NCBI GenBank assembly: GCA_000719695.1
Contig: JOHN01000034.1
Span: 43,103 to 107,102 of the forward strand
Reading direction: 5' to 3'
Length of the DNA stretch: 64,000 nt
Origin: Streptomyces sp. NRRL F-6131
Lineage (GTDB): Bacteria > Actinomycetota > Actinomycetes > Streptomycetales > Streptomycetaceae
Shown here: in pieces, positions 34,367-43,018 of the stretch
Position numbering within the stretch: the stretch's first letter is position 1
Layout of the letters: each line of letters starts with the position of its first letter
Program-made: the position numbers and the translations under genes
The notes under the pieces: model-generated
Told to the model about the DNA's origin: nothing
Seen by the model: the letters and a program-made list of their open reading frames with translations, nothing else
The model's database searches: none

Positions 34367-34403
34367 CGGCGGGCCCGCGTCCACCAGGGACGCGGGCCCG
34401 CCG
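34367..34403 (-). terminator. gdhB terminator
   Basis: GGCGGGCCCGCGTCC with a perfect 15-bp complement, 20 nt after the glutamate dehydrogenase stop. Confidence 0.8.
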
Positions 34404-34422
34404 TCGAACCGCTACAGCCTGA

Positions 34423-37400
34423 TCAGCGCATCGAACCCGTGCGGAGCAGGGTGCGGATGACGCGCATCGCGACGGAGAGGCTGGACAGCTCGTAGTTGTC
34501 CGAACCCCTTATGTCGTCGAGGGTGCTCTTCGCGCGGTTCAGCAGGGTGGCGTTGAGCTCCGCCCAGGCGGTGTACCGCTCCTCGGGGGTGGCGCCCTCG
34601 GGGCCGCAGGCCAGGATGTCGGCGGTCAGCGCCGCGTGGGCCGCGAAGAGGTCCTCGCGGATGGCGGCGCGGGCCATGGACGACCAGCGGTCGGTGCGGG
34701 GCAGCTCGATGATGCGGTCGAGCAGGTGGGTGATCTGCAGACGGTCGGCGAGGTCGTAGTAGAGCTCGGCGACCTGGGCGACGTCCTTGCCGGACCGGTC
34801 CGCGACCTCGGTGATGTCCAGGGTCGGGAAGGTCGAGGACAGGCCCGCGATCCGGGTGGCGAGCTCCTCCGGCACACCGGCGCCGGCGAGCTCCTCGTAG
34901 ACGTGCTCGAACCAGGCCAGGTCCTCGCCGCGCAGCGGCTTGGGGAGCGAGCCCCACACCTGGTTGACCCGGTCGTGGAAGAACTCGATGGTGCCGGCGA
35001 TGTCCAGCGGCTGGCGCCGGTTGTTGAGCATCCACCGGGTGGCGCGCTCGACCAGACGGCGCGAGTGCAGCCGCATCTTGGTCTGCGCCCGGGCCGGCAC
35101 CCGGTTGTCCAGGCCCTCGATCTCGGACCAGATCTCCTCCAGGCCGAAGACGGCCCGGGCGGCGGTGTGGGTGCGGGCGACCTCTTCGTAGGTCGCGCCG
35201 GTCTCCTCCTTCAGGCGGAAGGCGAAGGTGCAGCCGCCGCGGTTGATCGTGTCGTTGACGATCAGCGTGGTGATGATCTCCCGGCGCAGCGGGTGCCGGT
35301 CGATCTGCTCGGCGAACCGGGCCCGCAGCGCGCTGGGGAAGTACTCGTGCAGCGCGGTGCGGAAGAACGGGTCGTCGGGCAGGTCGGTGGCGAGCAGCTC
35401 GTCGGCCAGGGTGATCTTGGTGTAGGCGAGCAGCACCGACAGTTCGGGCTGGGACAGGCCCCGGCCGTTCTGCTGGCGGTCGCGGATCTGCCGCTCGGTG
35501 GGCAGGAACTCCAGGCCCCGGTCGAGCTGGCCGTGCGCCTCCAGGCGGTTGATCATCCGGGAGTGGACGTTGACCATGCTGTGCGCCTGGGCGACCGCGT
35601 TGGCCAGCACCACGTTCTGCGCGTAGTTGTTGCGCAGCACGAGGTGGCCGACCTCGTCGGTCATCTCGGCGAGCAGGGTGTTGCGCTGCTTGACCGTCAT
35701 GTCGCCGTCGGCGACCACCTGGTTGAGCAGGATCTTGATGTTGACCTCGTGGTCCGAGGTGTCGACGCCGGCCGAGTTGTCGATGGCGTCGGTGTTGATC
35801 CAGCCGCCGGTGCTCTCCGGGCCGCCGGTGGCCGCGTACTCGATGCGGCCGAGCTGGGTGCAGCCGAGGTTGCCGCCCTCGCCGACGACGCGGGCGCGCA
35901 GCTGCTCGCCGTTGACCCGGATGGCGTCGTTGGCCTTGTCGCCGACCTCGGCGTTGGTCTCGGTGGAGGCCTTGACGTAGGTGCCGATGCCGCCGTTCCA
36001 GAACAGGTCGACGGGCGCCTGCAGGATCGCCTTCATCAGCTCGGCGGGGGTGAGCCGGGTGTCGGAGATCCCGAGCGCGGCCCGGACCTGCGGGGTGAGC
36101 TGGATGGACTTGGCGCTGCGCGGGAAGACCCCGCCGCCGGCCGAGATCAGCGACTTGTCGTAGTCGTCCCAGGAGCTGCGGGGCAGCTCGAAGAGGCGGC
36201 GGCGCTCGGCGTAGGAGGTGGCCGCGTCCGGGTTCGGGTCGAGGAAGATGTGGCGGTGGTCGAAGGCGGCGACCAGGCGGATGTGCTCGCTGAGCAGCAT
36301 GCCGTTGCCGAAGACGTCGCCGGACATGTCGCCGATGCCGACGACGGTGAAGTCCTCGGTCTGGGTGTCGACGCCGAGCTCGCGGAAGTTGCGCTTGACC
36401 GACTCCCAGGCGCCGCGGGCGGTGATGCCCATGCCCTTGTGGTCGTAGCCGGCCGAGCCGCCGGAGGCGAACGCGTCGCCCAGCCAGAAGCCGTAGGACT
36501 CGGCGACCCCGTTGGCGATGTCGGAGAAGGTCGCGGTGCCCTTGTCCGCGGCGACGACCAGGTAGGTGTCGTCCTCGTCGTGGCGGACCACGTCGGCCGG
36601 GTGGACGACCTCGCCGCCGACCAGGTTGTCGGTGATGTCCAGCAGGGCCGAGATGAACGTCTTGTAGGACGCGATGCCCTCGGCCAGCCAGGCGTCACGG
36701 TCCACCGACGGGTCCGGCAGCTGCTTGGCGACGAAGCCGCCCTTGGCGCCGACCGGCACGATGACGGTGTTCTTCACCATCTGCGCCTTGACCAGGCCGA
36801 GGATCTCGGTGCGGAAGTCCTCGCGCCGGTCGGACCAGCGCAGACCACCGCGGGCGACCTTGCCGAAGCGCAGGTGCACGCCCTCGACCTGCGGCGAGTA
36901 GACCCAGATCTCGAACGCCGGGCGCGGGGCCGGCAGGTCCGGGATGGCCTTCGGGTCGAACTTCATCGACACGTAGGAGTGCCACGCGCCGGTGCCGTCG
37001 TGCTGGAAGAAGTTGGTCCGCAGGGTGGCCTTGATGAGGTGCAGGAAGGAGCGCAGGATGCGGTCCTCGTCCAGCGAGACGACCTCGTCCAGCGCGCCGG
37101 ACAGCTCCTCCAGGATCCCCTCGGTCAGCTCGGCGGCGCCCTGCTGGTGGCTGGGGCTCAGCCGGGCCTCGAAGAGGTTCACCAGCAGGCGGGTGGTGTG
37201 GGTGTTGTTGCGGAGCGCGTCCTCCATGTAGTCCTGGGAGAACGTGGAGCCCGCCTGGCGCAGGTACTTGGCGTACGTGCGCAGCATCATCGCCTGGCGC
37301 CAGGTCAGCCCGGCGGTCAGGACCAGCTCGTTGAAGCCGTCGTTCTCGGCCTTGCCGGTCCAGGTGGCGGCGAAGGTCTCCTGGTAGCGCTCGCGGGCCT

Positions 37401-39369
37401 CGTCGGTCAGCTCGACGGCCTCGCGCAGCCGCAGGCCGAAGTCGTAGACCCAGGCGGTGGTGTGGTCGGAGCGGGTCAGCGCGTACGGGTGCTCGTCGAG
37501 CACCTCGACGCCCAGGCGCTGCAGGACCGGCAGGACCTCGGTGAGCGAGATCGGGCCGCCCACCCGGTAGATCTTGAAGCGGCGCTCGTCGTCGCCGGCG
37601 CCGACCGGCTGGTAGAGGTTCAGCCGGAAGTCGCCCTCGCCGTGCAGCGACTCGATCTGCTTGAGGTCGGCGACGGCGGTGCGCGCGGTGAAGTCGGCGC
37701 GGTAGCCGTCGGGGAAGGCGTTGGCGTACTTGCGGGCCAGCTCGGCGGCCTTCTCCTCGCCCAGCTCGACGTGCAGCTGGTCGTTGAAGCCGTCCATCCA
37801 GAAGCGGGCGGCCTCGGCCAGCTTGGCCTCGATCCGCTCGACCTCGGCGTCGGTGAGGTGCGGCAGCTCGCTGCCGGGGGTGACCCGGACGACGAAGTGC
37901 AGACGGGTCAGCACCGACTCCGTCGACCAGACCGTGTAGTCGATCGAGGCGCCGTTGAGCTCCTGCATCAGGATGTCCATGAGGCGCAGCCGGATGCGGG
38001 TGGTGTAGCGGTCGCGCGGCAGGTAGACCAGCGCGGAGAAGTAGCGCCCGTACTCGTCCTGGCGCAGGAACAGCCGCAGTCGGCGGCGCTCCTGGAGGTA
38101 GAGCACGCTGGTGGCGATCTGGAGCAGCTCGTCGGCCGGGGTCTGGAAGATCTCGTCCCGGGGGAAGGTCTCCAGGATCTGCAGCAGGTCGCGGCCGTCG
38201 TGGCTCTCGGTGGAGAAGCCGGAGTCGACGATGACGTCCTGGACCTTGCGGCGGACGACCGGGATGCGGCTGACCGACTCGGTGTAGGCGGCGGCCGAGA
38301 ACAGGCCGAGGAAGCGGCGCTCGCCGATGACCTCGCCGTTGGCGTCGAACTTCTTCACGCCGACGTAGTCGAGGTAGGAGGGGCGGTGCACGGTCGCCCG
38401 GCTGTTGGCCTTGGTGAGGACGAGCAGCTTCTTCTCGTGGGCCTTGGCGCGCACCGGCGCGGAGAGCCGGCCGAAGGCCTCGCTGACGGCGTGGTGCTGG
38501 TCGTCGTGGCCGATCGGGTCGGAGCGCAGGATGCCGAGACCGGTCCCGGCGACGGCCTTGAGGACCTCCTCGCCCTCGTGCTGGACCAGGTCGTACTCGC
38601 GGTAGCCGAGGAAGGTGAAGTGGTCGTCGGCGAGCCAGCGCATGAGCTCCCAGGCCTCGCCGACCTCCTGCTCGGGCAGGCCGGTCGGGGGCTGCTCGGC
38701 GAGCTCGTCGGCCAGGCGCAGCGCGGAGTCCCGCATCTTGCCCCAGTCCTCGACGACCTCGCGGACGTCGCCGAGCACCCGGCGCAGGTCGGTCTCGATC
38801 TCGCGCAGGTCGTCGCGGTCGGTCTCGCGGTCGATCTCGATGTGCATCCACGACTCGACGGTCGCGTCGGCCGGCCACTCGGTGCCGGCGGCCTGGCTGC
38901 GGGCGCAGGCGTCGACGTCGAGGATCTCCAGCAGCTTGCCGGTGATGTCACGGCGGACGACCAGCTGGGGGTGAATGACGATGTGGATCGCGCGGTCCTG
39001 GCGGGACAGCTCGTTGGTCACCGAGTCGACCAGGAACGGCATGTCGTCGGTGACGACCTCGACCACGGTGTGGCCGCAGGACCAGCCGTTCTCCTCGACC
39101 GAGGGGGTGTGCACCCGCACCTCGGCGGTGCCCTGCGGGCGCTTGAGGCCCAGGCGGTAGTGCGAGGCGGCCGCGCCGTAGACGTCGACCGGGTCGCGGT
39201 CGACCAGGTCCTCGGGCGCCGTGTGGAGGTAGTAGTGGTGCAGGTACGCGGACAGAGCGCCGTTGCTCAGTCCCTCCCCCGGCGCCGCTCCCCCCACCTG
39301 GCTGTTCTCAGCGGCTGCTGCTGCCTTCCTGAGCAGTTCGGCCTTGGCTGCGTCCAGCTTGGTCTGCAT
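34423..39369 (-). CDS. gdhB: NAD-specific glutamate dehydrogenase, large (about 180 kDa) type
   Basis: A 1648-aa protein of the giant NAD-GDH class. It deaminates glutamate to 2-oxoglutarate and ammonium. Long N-terminal ACT-like regulatory regions (about 1-700) precede the catalytic core, with RGGLRWSDRREDFRTEILG and the catalytic-lysine region KNTVIVPVGAKGGFV at about 860. The Rossmann part includes GIGDMSGDVFGNGMLLS. The helical C-terminal domain ends LLRTGSMR. The ATG at 39369 follows AGGAG at a 10-nt spacing. Proximity to pruA makes a joint role in proline/glutamate catabolism likely. Confidence 0.96.
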   Translation of the reverse strand: MQTKLDAAKAELLRKAAAAAENSQVGGAAPGEGLSNGALSAYLHHYYLHTAPEDLVDRDPVDVYGAAASHYRLGLKRPQGTAEVRVHTPSVEENGWSCGHTVVEVVTDDMPFLVDSVTNELSRQDRAIHIVIHPQLVVRRDITGKLLEILDVDACARSQAAGTEWPADATVESWMHIEIDRETDRDDLREIETDLRRVLGDVREVVEDWGKMRDSALRLADELAEQPPTGLPEQEVGEAWELMRWLADDHFTFLGYREYDLVQHEGEEVLKAVAGTGLGILRSDPIGHDDQHHAVSEAFGRLSAPVRAKAHEKKLLVLTKANSRATVHRPSYLDYVGVKKFDANGEVIGERRFLGLFSAAAYTESVSRIPVVRRKVQDVIVDSGFSTESHDGRDLLQILETFPRDEIFQTPADELLQIATSVLYLQERRRLRLFLRQDEYGRYFSALVYLPRDRYTTRIRLRLMDILMQELNGASIDYTVWSTESVLTRLHFVVRVTPGSELPHLTDAEVERIEAKLAEAARFWMDGFNDQLHVELGEEKAAELARKYANAFPDGYRADFTARTAVADLKQIESLHGEGDFRLNLYQPVGAGDDERRFKIYRVGGPISLTEVLPVLQRLGVEVLDEHPYALTRSDHTTAWVYDFGLRLREAVELTDEARERYQETFAATWTGKAENDGFNELVLTAGLTWRQAMMLRTYAKYLRQAGSTFSQDYMEDALRNNTHTTRLLVNLFEARLSPSHQQGAAELTEGILEELSGALDEVVSLDEDRILRSFLHLIKATLRTNFFQHDGTGAWHSYVSMKFDPKAIPDLPAPRPAFEIWVYSPQVEGVHLRFGKVARGGLRWSDRREDFRTEILGLVKAQMVKNTVIVPVGAKGGFVAKQLPDPSVDRDAWLAEGIASYKTFISALLDITDNLVGGEVVHPADVVRHDEDDTYLVVAADKGTATFSDIANGVAESYGFWLGDAFASGGSAGYDHKGMGITARGAWESVKRNFRELGVDTQTEDFTVVGIGDMSGDVFGNGMLLSEHIRLVAAFDHRHIFLDPNPDAATSYAERRRLFELPRSSWDDYDKSLISAGGGVFPRSAKSIQLTPQVRAALGISDTRLTPAELMKAILQAPVDLFWNGGIGTYVKASTETNAEVGDKANDAIRVNGEQLRARVVGEGGNLGCTQLGRIEYAATGGPESTGGWINTDAIDNSAGVDTSDHEVNIKILLNQVVADGDMTVKQRNTLLAEMTDEVGHLVLRNNYAQNVVLANAVAQAHSMVNVHSRMINRLEAHGQLDRGLEFLPTERQIRDRQQNGRGLSQPELSVLLAYTKITLADELLATDLPDDPFFRTALHEYFPSALRARFAEQIDRHPLRREIITTLIVNDTINRGGCTFAFRLKEETGATYEEVARTHTAARAVFGLEEIWSEIEGLDNRVPARAQTKMRLHSRRLVERATRWMLNNRRQPLDIAGTIEFFHDRVNQVWGSLPKPLRGEDLAWFEHVYEELAGAGVPEELATRIAGLSSTFPTLDITEVADRSGKDVAQVAELYYDLADRLQITHLLDRIIELPRTDRWSSMARAAIREDLFAAHAALTADILACGPEGATPEERYTAWAELNATLLNRAKSTLDDIRGSDNYELSSLSVAMRVIRTLLRTGSMR

Positions 39370-39551
39370 GACTTCTTGGCTCCTGTCGCGCGCCGTTGCG
39401 TGACTCGGTGGTGGTCTCGGTGTGCACCGCCGGGTCTCCCGCAAATCCTGCCGCACCGTCCTGCTGAAAAGGGCCCATGGCACGCATGGAACACCTCTGC
39501 AGCGGGTAGGACGAGACGTTCGGCCTGCGGAGCCACCCGACGACGCCAGCC

Positions 39552-39580
39552 AGCCTAACGGGATCAATCGAAGGTGTCAG
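39552..39580 (-). promoter_or_regulatory. Probable gdhB promoter
   Basis: On the minus strand, CTGACA (39575-39580) and TAGGCT (39552-39557) are separated by 17 nt, a good match to the HrdB-type consensus. It would give a 5' UTR of about 175 nt. Confidence 0.6.
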
Positions 39581-39590
39581 GGGACAAGCA

Positions 39591-39657
39591 GGCGCAAACC
39601 TGCAGGAAGATCGGGCCGTCCTGGACAGCTTGTCCAATCAGCCTGCCGGTTTGCGCC
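39591..39657. repeat. Long interrupted inverted repeat between pruA and gdhB
   Basis: GGCGCAAACCTGCAGG (39591-39606) pairs with CCTGCCGGTTTGCGCC (39642-39657), 15 of 16. It encloses a second hairpin TGGACA-N3-TGTCCA (39622-39636). It lies 45 nt past the pruA stop and just upstream of the gdhB -35, so it may be a terminator, an operator, or both. The rest of the 333-bp intergenic gap shows no gene. Confidence 0.7.
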
Positions 39658-39702
39658 GAAAACCGAAACTTCGTGCGGAGCCCGTGTGCGGAGCGTGCGC
39701 GC

Positions 39703-41334
39703 TCAGGCCATGTGCGGATGAACGTGGGTGGTCGGCGGCACGAACGTCTCCTTGATCGACCGGGCCGAGGTCCAGCGCAGCAGGTTCTGCGGCGCGCCCG
39801 CCTTGTCGTTGGTGCCGGACGCCCGGCCGCCGCCGAAGGGCTGCTGGCCGACCACCGCCCCGGTCGGCTTGTCGTTGATGTAGAAGTTCCCGGCGGCGAA
39901 CCGCAGCGCCTCCACCGCCTGCGCGATCGCGTAGCGGTCCTGGGCGACCACCGCACCGGTCAGCCCGTACGGCGCGCCCCCGTCGACCCGGCCGAGCACG
40001 TCGTCCCAGCGGGAGTCCTCGTAGACGTGGACGGCCAGGATCGGGCCGAAGTACTCGGTGCGGAACATCTCGTTGCGGTGGTCCGAGGAGACCAGCACGG
40101 TGGGGCGGACGAACCAGCCGATCGCGTCGTCGTACTGGCCGCCGGCCGCCAGCTCCACCGTCGGATCGGCCTTGGCCCGCTCGATCGCGTCCCGGTTCCG
40201 CTCGAACGCGCGCCGGTCGATCAGCGCGCCCATGAAGTTCGACAGGTCGGTGACGTCGCCGACGGCCAGCGCGTCCACCTCGGCGAGGAAGTCGTCCTTG
40301 ATCCGCTGCCAGACGCTGCGCGGCAGGTAGGCGCGGGAGAGCGCCGAACACTTCTGGCCCTGGTACTCGAAGGCGCCGCGGATCAGGGCGGCCCTGAGGA
40401 TGTCCGGATCGGCCGAGCGGTGCGCCAGCAGGAAGTCCTTGCCGCCGGTCTCGCCGACGATCCGCGGGTACGTCCGGTAGCCGCCGATGTTGGCGCCGAC
40501 GGTCTGCCAGAGCGACTGGAACGTCGCCGTGGACCCGGTGAAGTGCAGTCCGGCCAGCGCCGGATCGGCCAGCGCCACCGCGGACAGCTGCTGCCCGTCA
40601 CCGGTGACCAGGTTGATCACCCCGGGCGGCAGCCCGGCCGCCTCCAGCAGCCGCATCAGGTGGTGCGCGGCCAGCGTCTGGGTCGGCGCCGGCTTCCACA
40701 CCACCGTGTTGCCCATCAGCGCGGGCGCGGTCGGCAGGTTGCCGGCGATCGCGGTGAAGTTGAACGGCGTGATCGCGTAGACGAAGCCCTCCAGCGGGCG
40801 GTGGTCGGTCCGGTTCCAGACCCCCGGCGAGGAGACCGGCTGCTCGGCGAGGATCCGCCGGGCGAAGTGGACGTTGTACCGCCAGAAGTCGATCAGCTCG
40901 CAGGCCGAGTCGATCTCCGCCTGCTGGACCGTCTTGGACTGGCCGAGCATAGTCGCCGCGTTGAGCGTCTCCCGCCACGGCCCGGCCAGCAGGTCGGCGG
41001 CGCGCAGGAACACCGCCGCCCGGTCGTCGAAGGACAGCCCGCGCCACTCCCGCCCGGCCGCCAGCGCGGCGTCCACCGCGGCCCGGGCGTCCTCCCGGGT
41101 GGCGTTGCCCAGCACGCCCAGCTTCGCCGCGTGGTGGTGCGGCTGGACGACGTCGATCCGCTCGCCACCGCCGAACCGCTGCTCGCCGCCGATGGTCATC
41201 GGCAGCGGGACCGGCTCGGCCGCCAGCTCGTCCAGCCGGCGCACCAGCCGCTCCCGCTCCGGGCTGCCGGGCGCGTAGCCGAACACCGGCTCGTTGCCCG
41301 GGACCGGGACGTCGGTGACTGCGTCGATGGGCAT
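39703..41334 (-). CDS. pruA: L-glutamate gamma-semialdehyde dehydrogenase
   Basis: 543-aa aldehyde dehydrogenase. It oxidises glutamate semialdehyde (pyrroline-5-carboxylate) to glutamate with NAD, the second step of proline breakdown. Signatures: NFTAIAGNLPTAPALMGNTV, the general-base Glu in VGETGGKDF (about 295), the nucleophile Cys in YQGQKCSALSRAYLP (about 327), and GQQPFGGGRASGTNDKAGAP. Its product is the substrate of the adjacent GdhB. No proline dehydrogenase gene is in the window. Confidence 0.96.
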   Translation of the reverse strand: MPIDAVTDVPVPGNEPVFGYAPGSPERERLVRRLDELAAEPVPLPMTIGGEQRFGGGERIDVVQPHHHAAKLGVLGNATREDARAAVDAALAAGREWRGLSFDDRAAVFLRAADLLAGPWRETLNAATMLGQSKTVQQAEIDSACELIDFWRYNVHFARRILAEQPVSSPGVWNRTDHRPLEGFVYAITPFNFTAIAGNLPTAPALMGNTVVWKPAPTQTLAAHHLMRLLEAAGLPPGVINLVTGDGQQLSAVALADPALAGLHFTGSTATFQSLWQTVGANIGGYRTYPRIVGETGGKDFLLAHRSADPDILRAALIRGAFEYQGQKCSALSRAYLPRSVWQRIKDDFLAEVDALAVGDVTDLSNFMGALIDRRAFERNRDAIERAKADPTVELAAGGQYDDAIGWFVRPTVLVSSDHRNEMFRTEYFGPILAVHVYEDSRWDDVLGRVDGGAPYGLTGAVVAQDRYAIAQAVEALRFAAGNFYINDKPTGAVVGQQPFGGGRASGTNDKAGAPQNLLRWTSARSIKETFVPPTTHVHPHMA

Positions 41335-41496
41335 GGGCGGGCTCCGCTCCTCGTCACGGCGGCCGGCCCGTTCCGACGACGGGCCCGGCACCCGTCCAGC
41401 CTGACCAGCCCGGGGCCGCCCCGCCCGCCCGGACACGCCAACGGTGGACGTGGCGCGCGCCACGCCGCGGGCGACCGGGACCGCTGCCCGGGCCGT

Positions 41497-41512
41497 CCGC
41501 GGGTACCCGCGG
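41497..41512. terminator. 16-bp perfect palindrome after HAD gene
   Basis: CCGCGGGTACCCGCGG lies 8 nt beyond the stop of the minus-strand HAD gene and is a probable terminator stem. Confidence 0.45.
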
Positions 41513-41519
41513 GGCGGTC

Positions 41520-42176
41520 TCAGCCGGCGATCCGGCCGGCCAGCTCGACCGCCTCCGCCAGGGTGTCCACCACGGGCACCCCGACCGGCTCCAGCTTCTC
41601 CCGGGTGTGCGAGCCGCCGGTGTACAGCACGGCGTGCGCGCCCGCGTTCAGCGCGGCCAGCGCGTCGTCCGCGGCGTCCCCGATCAGGACGGTGCGGGCC
41701 GGGTCCACCTGCGCGCCGAGCGCGGCCAGGTGCCGGACCAGGTGCTCGGACTTCTGCCCGCCGGCCGGGCCGCTGCGCCCGTCCACCCGCAGGAACTGGC
41801 CGGTCAGGCCGAAGCCCTCGACGATCGGGACCAGCCGGTCGTGCTCGTACATGGACAGCAGCGACTGGCTGTGCCCGGCCGCCCGCCAGTCGTCCAGCAG
41901 CTCACGGGCACCGTCGGTGAGGCCGCAGGCGTCGCTCAGCCGGTGGTAGTGGTCGTGGAACGCGTCGTCCAGGAGCAGCCACTCGGCGTCGGAGGGCAGC
42001 CGGCCGAGCAGCCGCTGGTAGAACCGGGGGATCGGGATCTCGTACTGCTCGCGGTACTCCTGCAGCGTCATCGGCCCGACGCCGATGGTCGCGAACGCGG
42101 CGTTGCTCGCCCCGAGCACCGCTTCCATGTCGTGGAAGAGCGTTCCGTTCCAGTCCCAGACGATATGAGTGCGCAC
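41520..42176 (-). CDS. HAD-superfamily phosphatase
   Basis: A 218-aa phosphatase-like hydrolase. Motif I reads DWNGTLFHD, with Asn at the second position instead of the usual Asp of DxD. Motif II lies near the SMYEHDRL region. Motif III Lys is in GGQKSEHLVRHL and motif IV is VLIGDAADDALAA. The Asn substitution at the acid/base Asp may reduce or change activity. The cap domain lies between motifs I and II. The substrate is unknown. Confidence 0.85.
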   Translation of the reverse strand: MRTHIVWDWNGTLFHDMEAVLGASNAAFATIGVGPMTLQEYREQYEIPIPRFYQRLLGRLPSDAEWLLLDDAFHDHYHRLSDACGLTDGARELLDDWRAAGHSQSLLSMYEHDRLVPIVEGFGLTGQFLRVDGRSGPAGGQKSEHLVRHLAALGAQVDPARTVLIGDAADDALAALNAGAHAVLYTGGSHTREKLEPVGVPVVDTLAEAVELAGRIAG

Positions 42177-42272
42177 GGGTGAACGGTAACGCCGGGCGCG
42201 GCCGGACCGGTAGGACGGGGCTCACGGCCCCGCGGTCCTCGCCGGCACCGCGGGTCGGGCCGGGGGGCCCGC

Positions 42273-42782
42273 TCAGGCCAGCAGGGCGGTGATCTCCTGG
42301 GTGGCGAACCAGAGCAGGTCGTGGTCCTCGGCGCCGTCGACGGTGAACTGGGCGTCCTGGTCGCCCGCGTCCGCGGCGGTCACCGCCCCGACCGCCGCCG
42401 CCACGTCGGCCACCACGTCGCTGTCGGCCACGTCGGCGTGGACCGAGGCCGCCTTGGCCAGCTTCACCGGCCCGGCCAGCACCACGCGGCCGAGCGAGGC
42501 CTGGTCCTGGTACTCGTCACCGGGGAACGGCCGCACGGCCGAGTCGGCGACGTCGAGCGCGACCACGACGCGGCGGCGCGGGGCGTCCGGCTCGGCGGCC
42601 AGCAGGCGCAGCGAGGACTGGGCGGCCCGGTTGAGCGCCGCGTACTCCAGCTCCTCCAGGTCGTCGCTGACGTACCACTCGCGCAGCGCGGGGGTCACGG
42701 CGTACGCCGCGGACTGGTCCAGCGCGCCGCCCGCGTGCGCCGCCGCCAGGCCGGTCAGGGTGGTGGGCACGTACACGCGCAT
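42273..42782 (-). CDS. DUF6912-like conserved protein
   Basis: A 169-aa actinobacterial protein, recognised by MRVYVPTTLTGLAAAHAGG and YAVTPALREWYVSDDLEELE. The alpha/beta protein has an acidic surface and no signal peptide or catalytic motif I can name. Its function is unknown, and the family name is from memory. It starts at the ATG at 42782. Confidence 0.75.
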   Translation of the reverse strand: MRVYVPTTLTGLAAAHAGGALDQSAAYAVTPALREWYVSDDLEELEYAALNRAAQSSLRLLAAEPDAPRRRVVVALDVADSAVRPFPGDEYQDQASLGRVVLAGPVKLAKAASVHADVADSDVVADVAAAVGAVTAADAGDQDAQFTVDGAEDHDLLWFATQEITALLA

Positions 42783-42941
42783 CGGTGGCACTCTCCGGTT
42801 CGTCCAGCGGCACAGCTTCCAGCGCCCCAAGAATAAGCTCCGGACGCGCCGCCGTGATCACCCGCGCACCACCGGCCTTCGGGTCCCGCCGGCGGCGCCC
42901 GCCCCGGCGGGCCGTCGTCCGTCGCCTCCGGGGGACTCCGG

Positions 42942-43018
42942 GAGGGCTCGGCGGGAGCCCGGCGAGGGCTCGGCGGGAGCCCGGCGAGGGCTCAGCGGGA
43001 GCCCGGAGGGGGCTCGGC
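42942..43018. repeat. 22-bp tandem repeat with internal hairpins
   Basis: Three copies (42942-42963, 42964-42985, 42986-43007) plus a partial fourth. Each unit contains GGGCTC-N5-GAGCCC, so the array forms successive small hairpins. The stop codon of the patatin gene (42992-42994) lies in the third copy. It possibly evolved as a terminator array. Confidence 0.8.

Noticed and set aside
34636..39558. A 1640-codon open frame antisense to glutamate dehydrogenase
   Set aside because: It is low complexity (Val/Gly/Asp/Arg rich) with no domain, and arises from third-position GC bias opposite the real gene.
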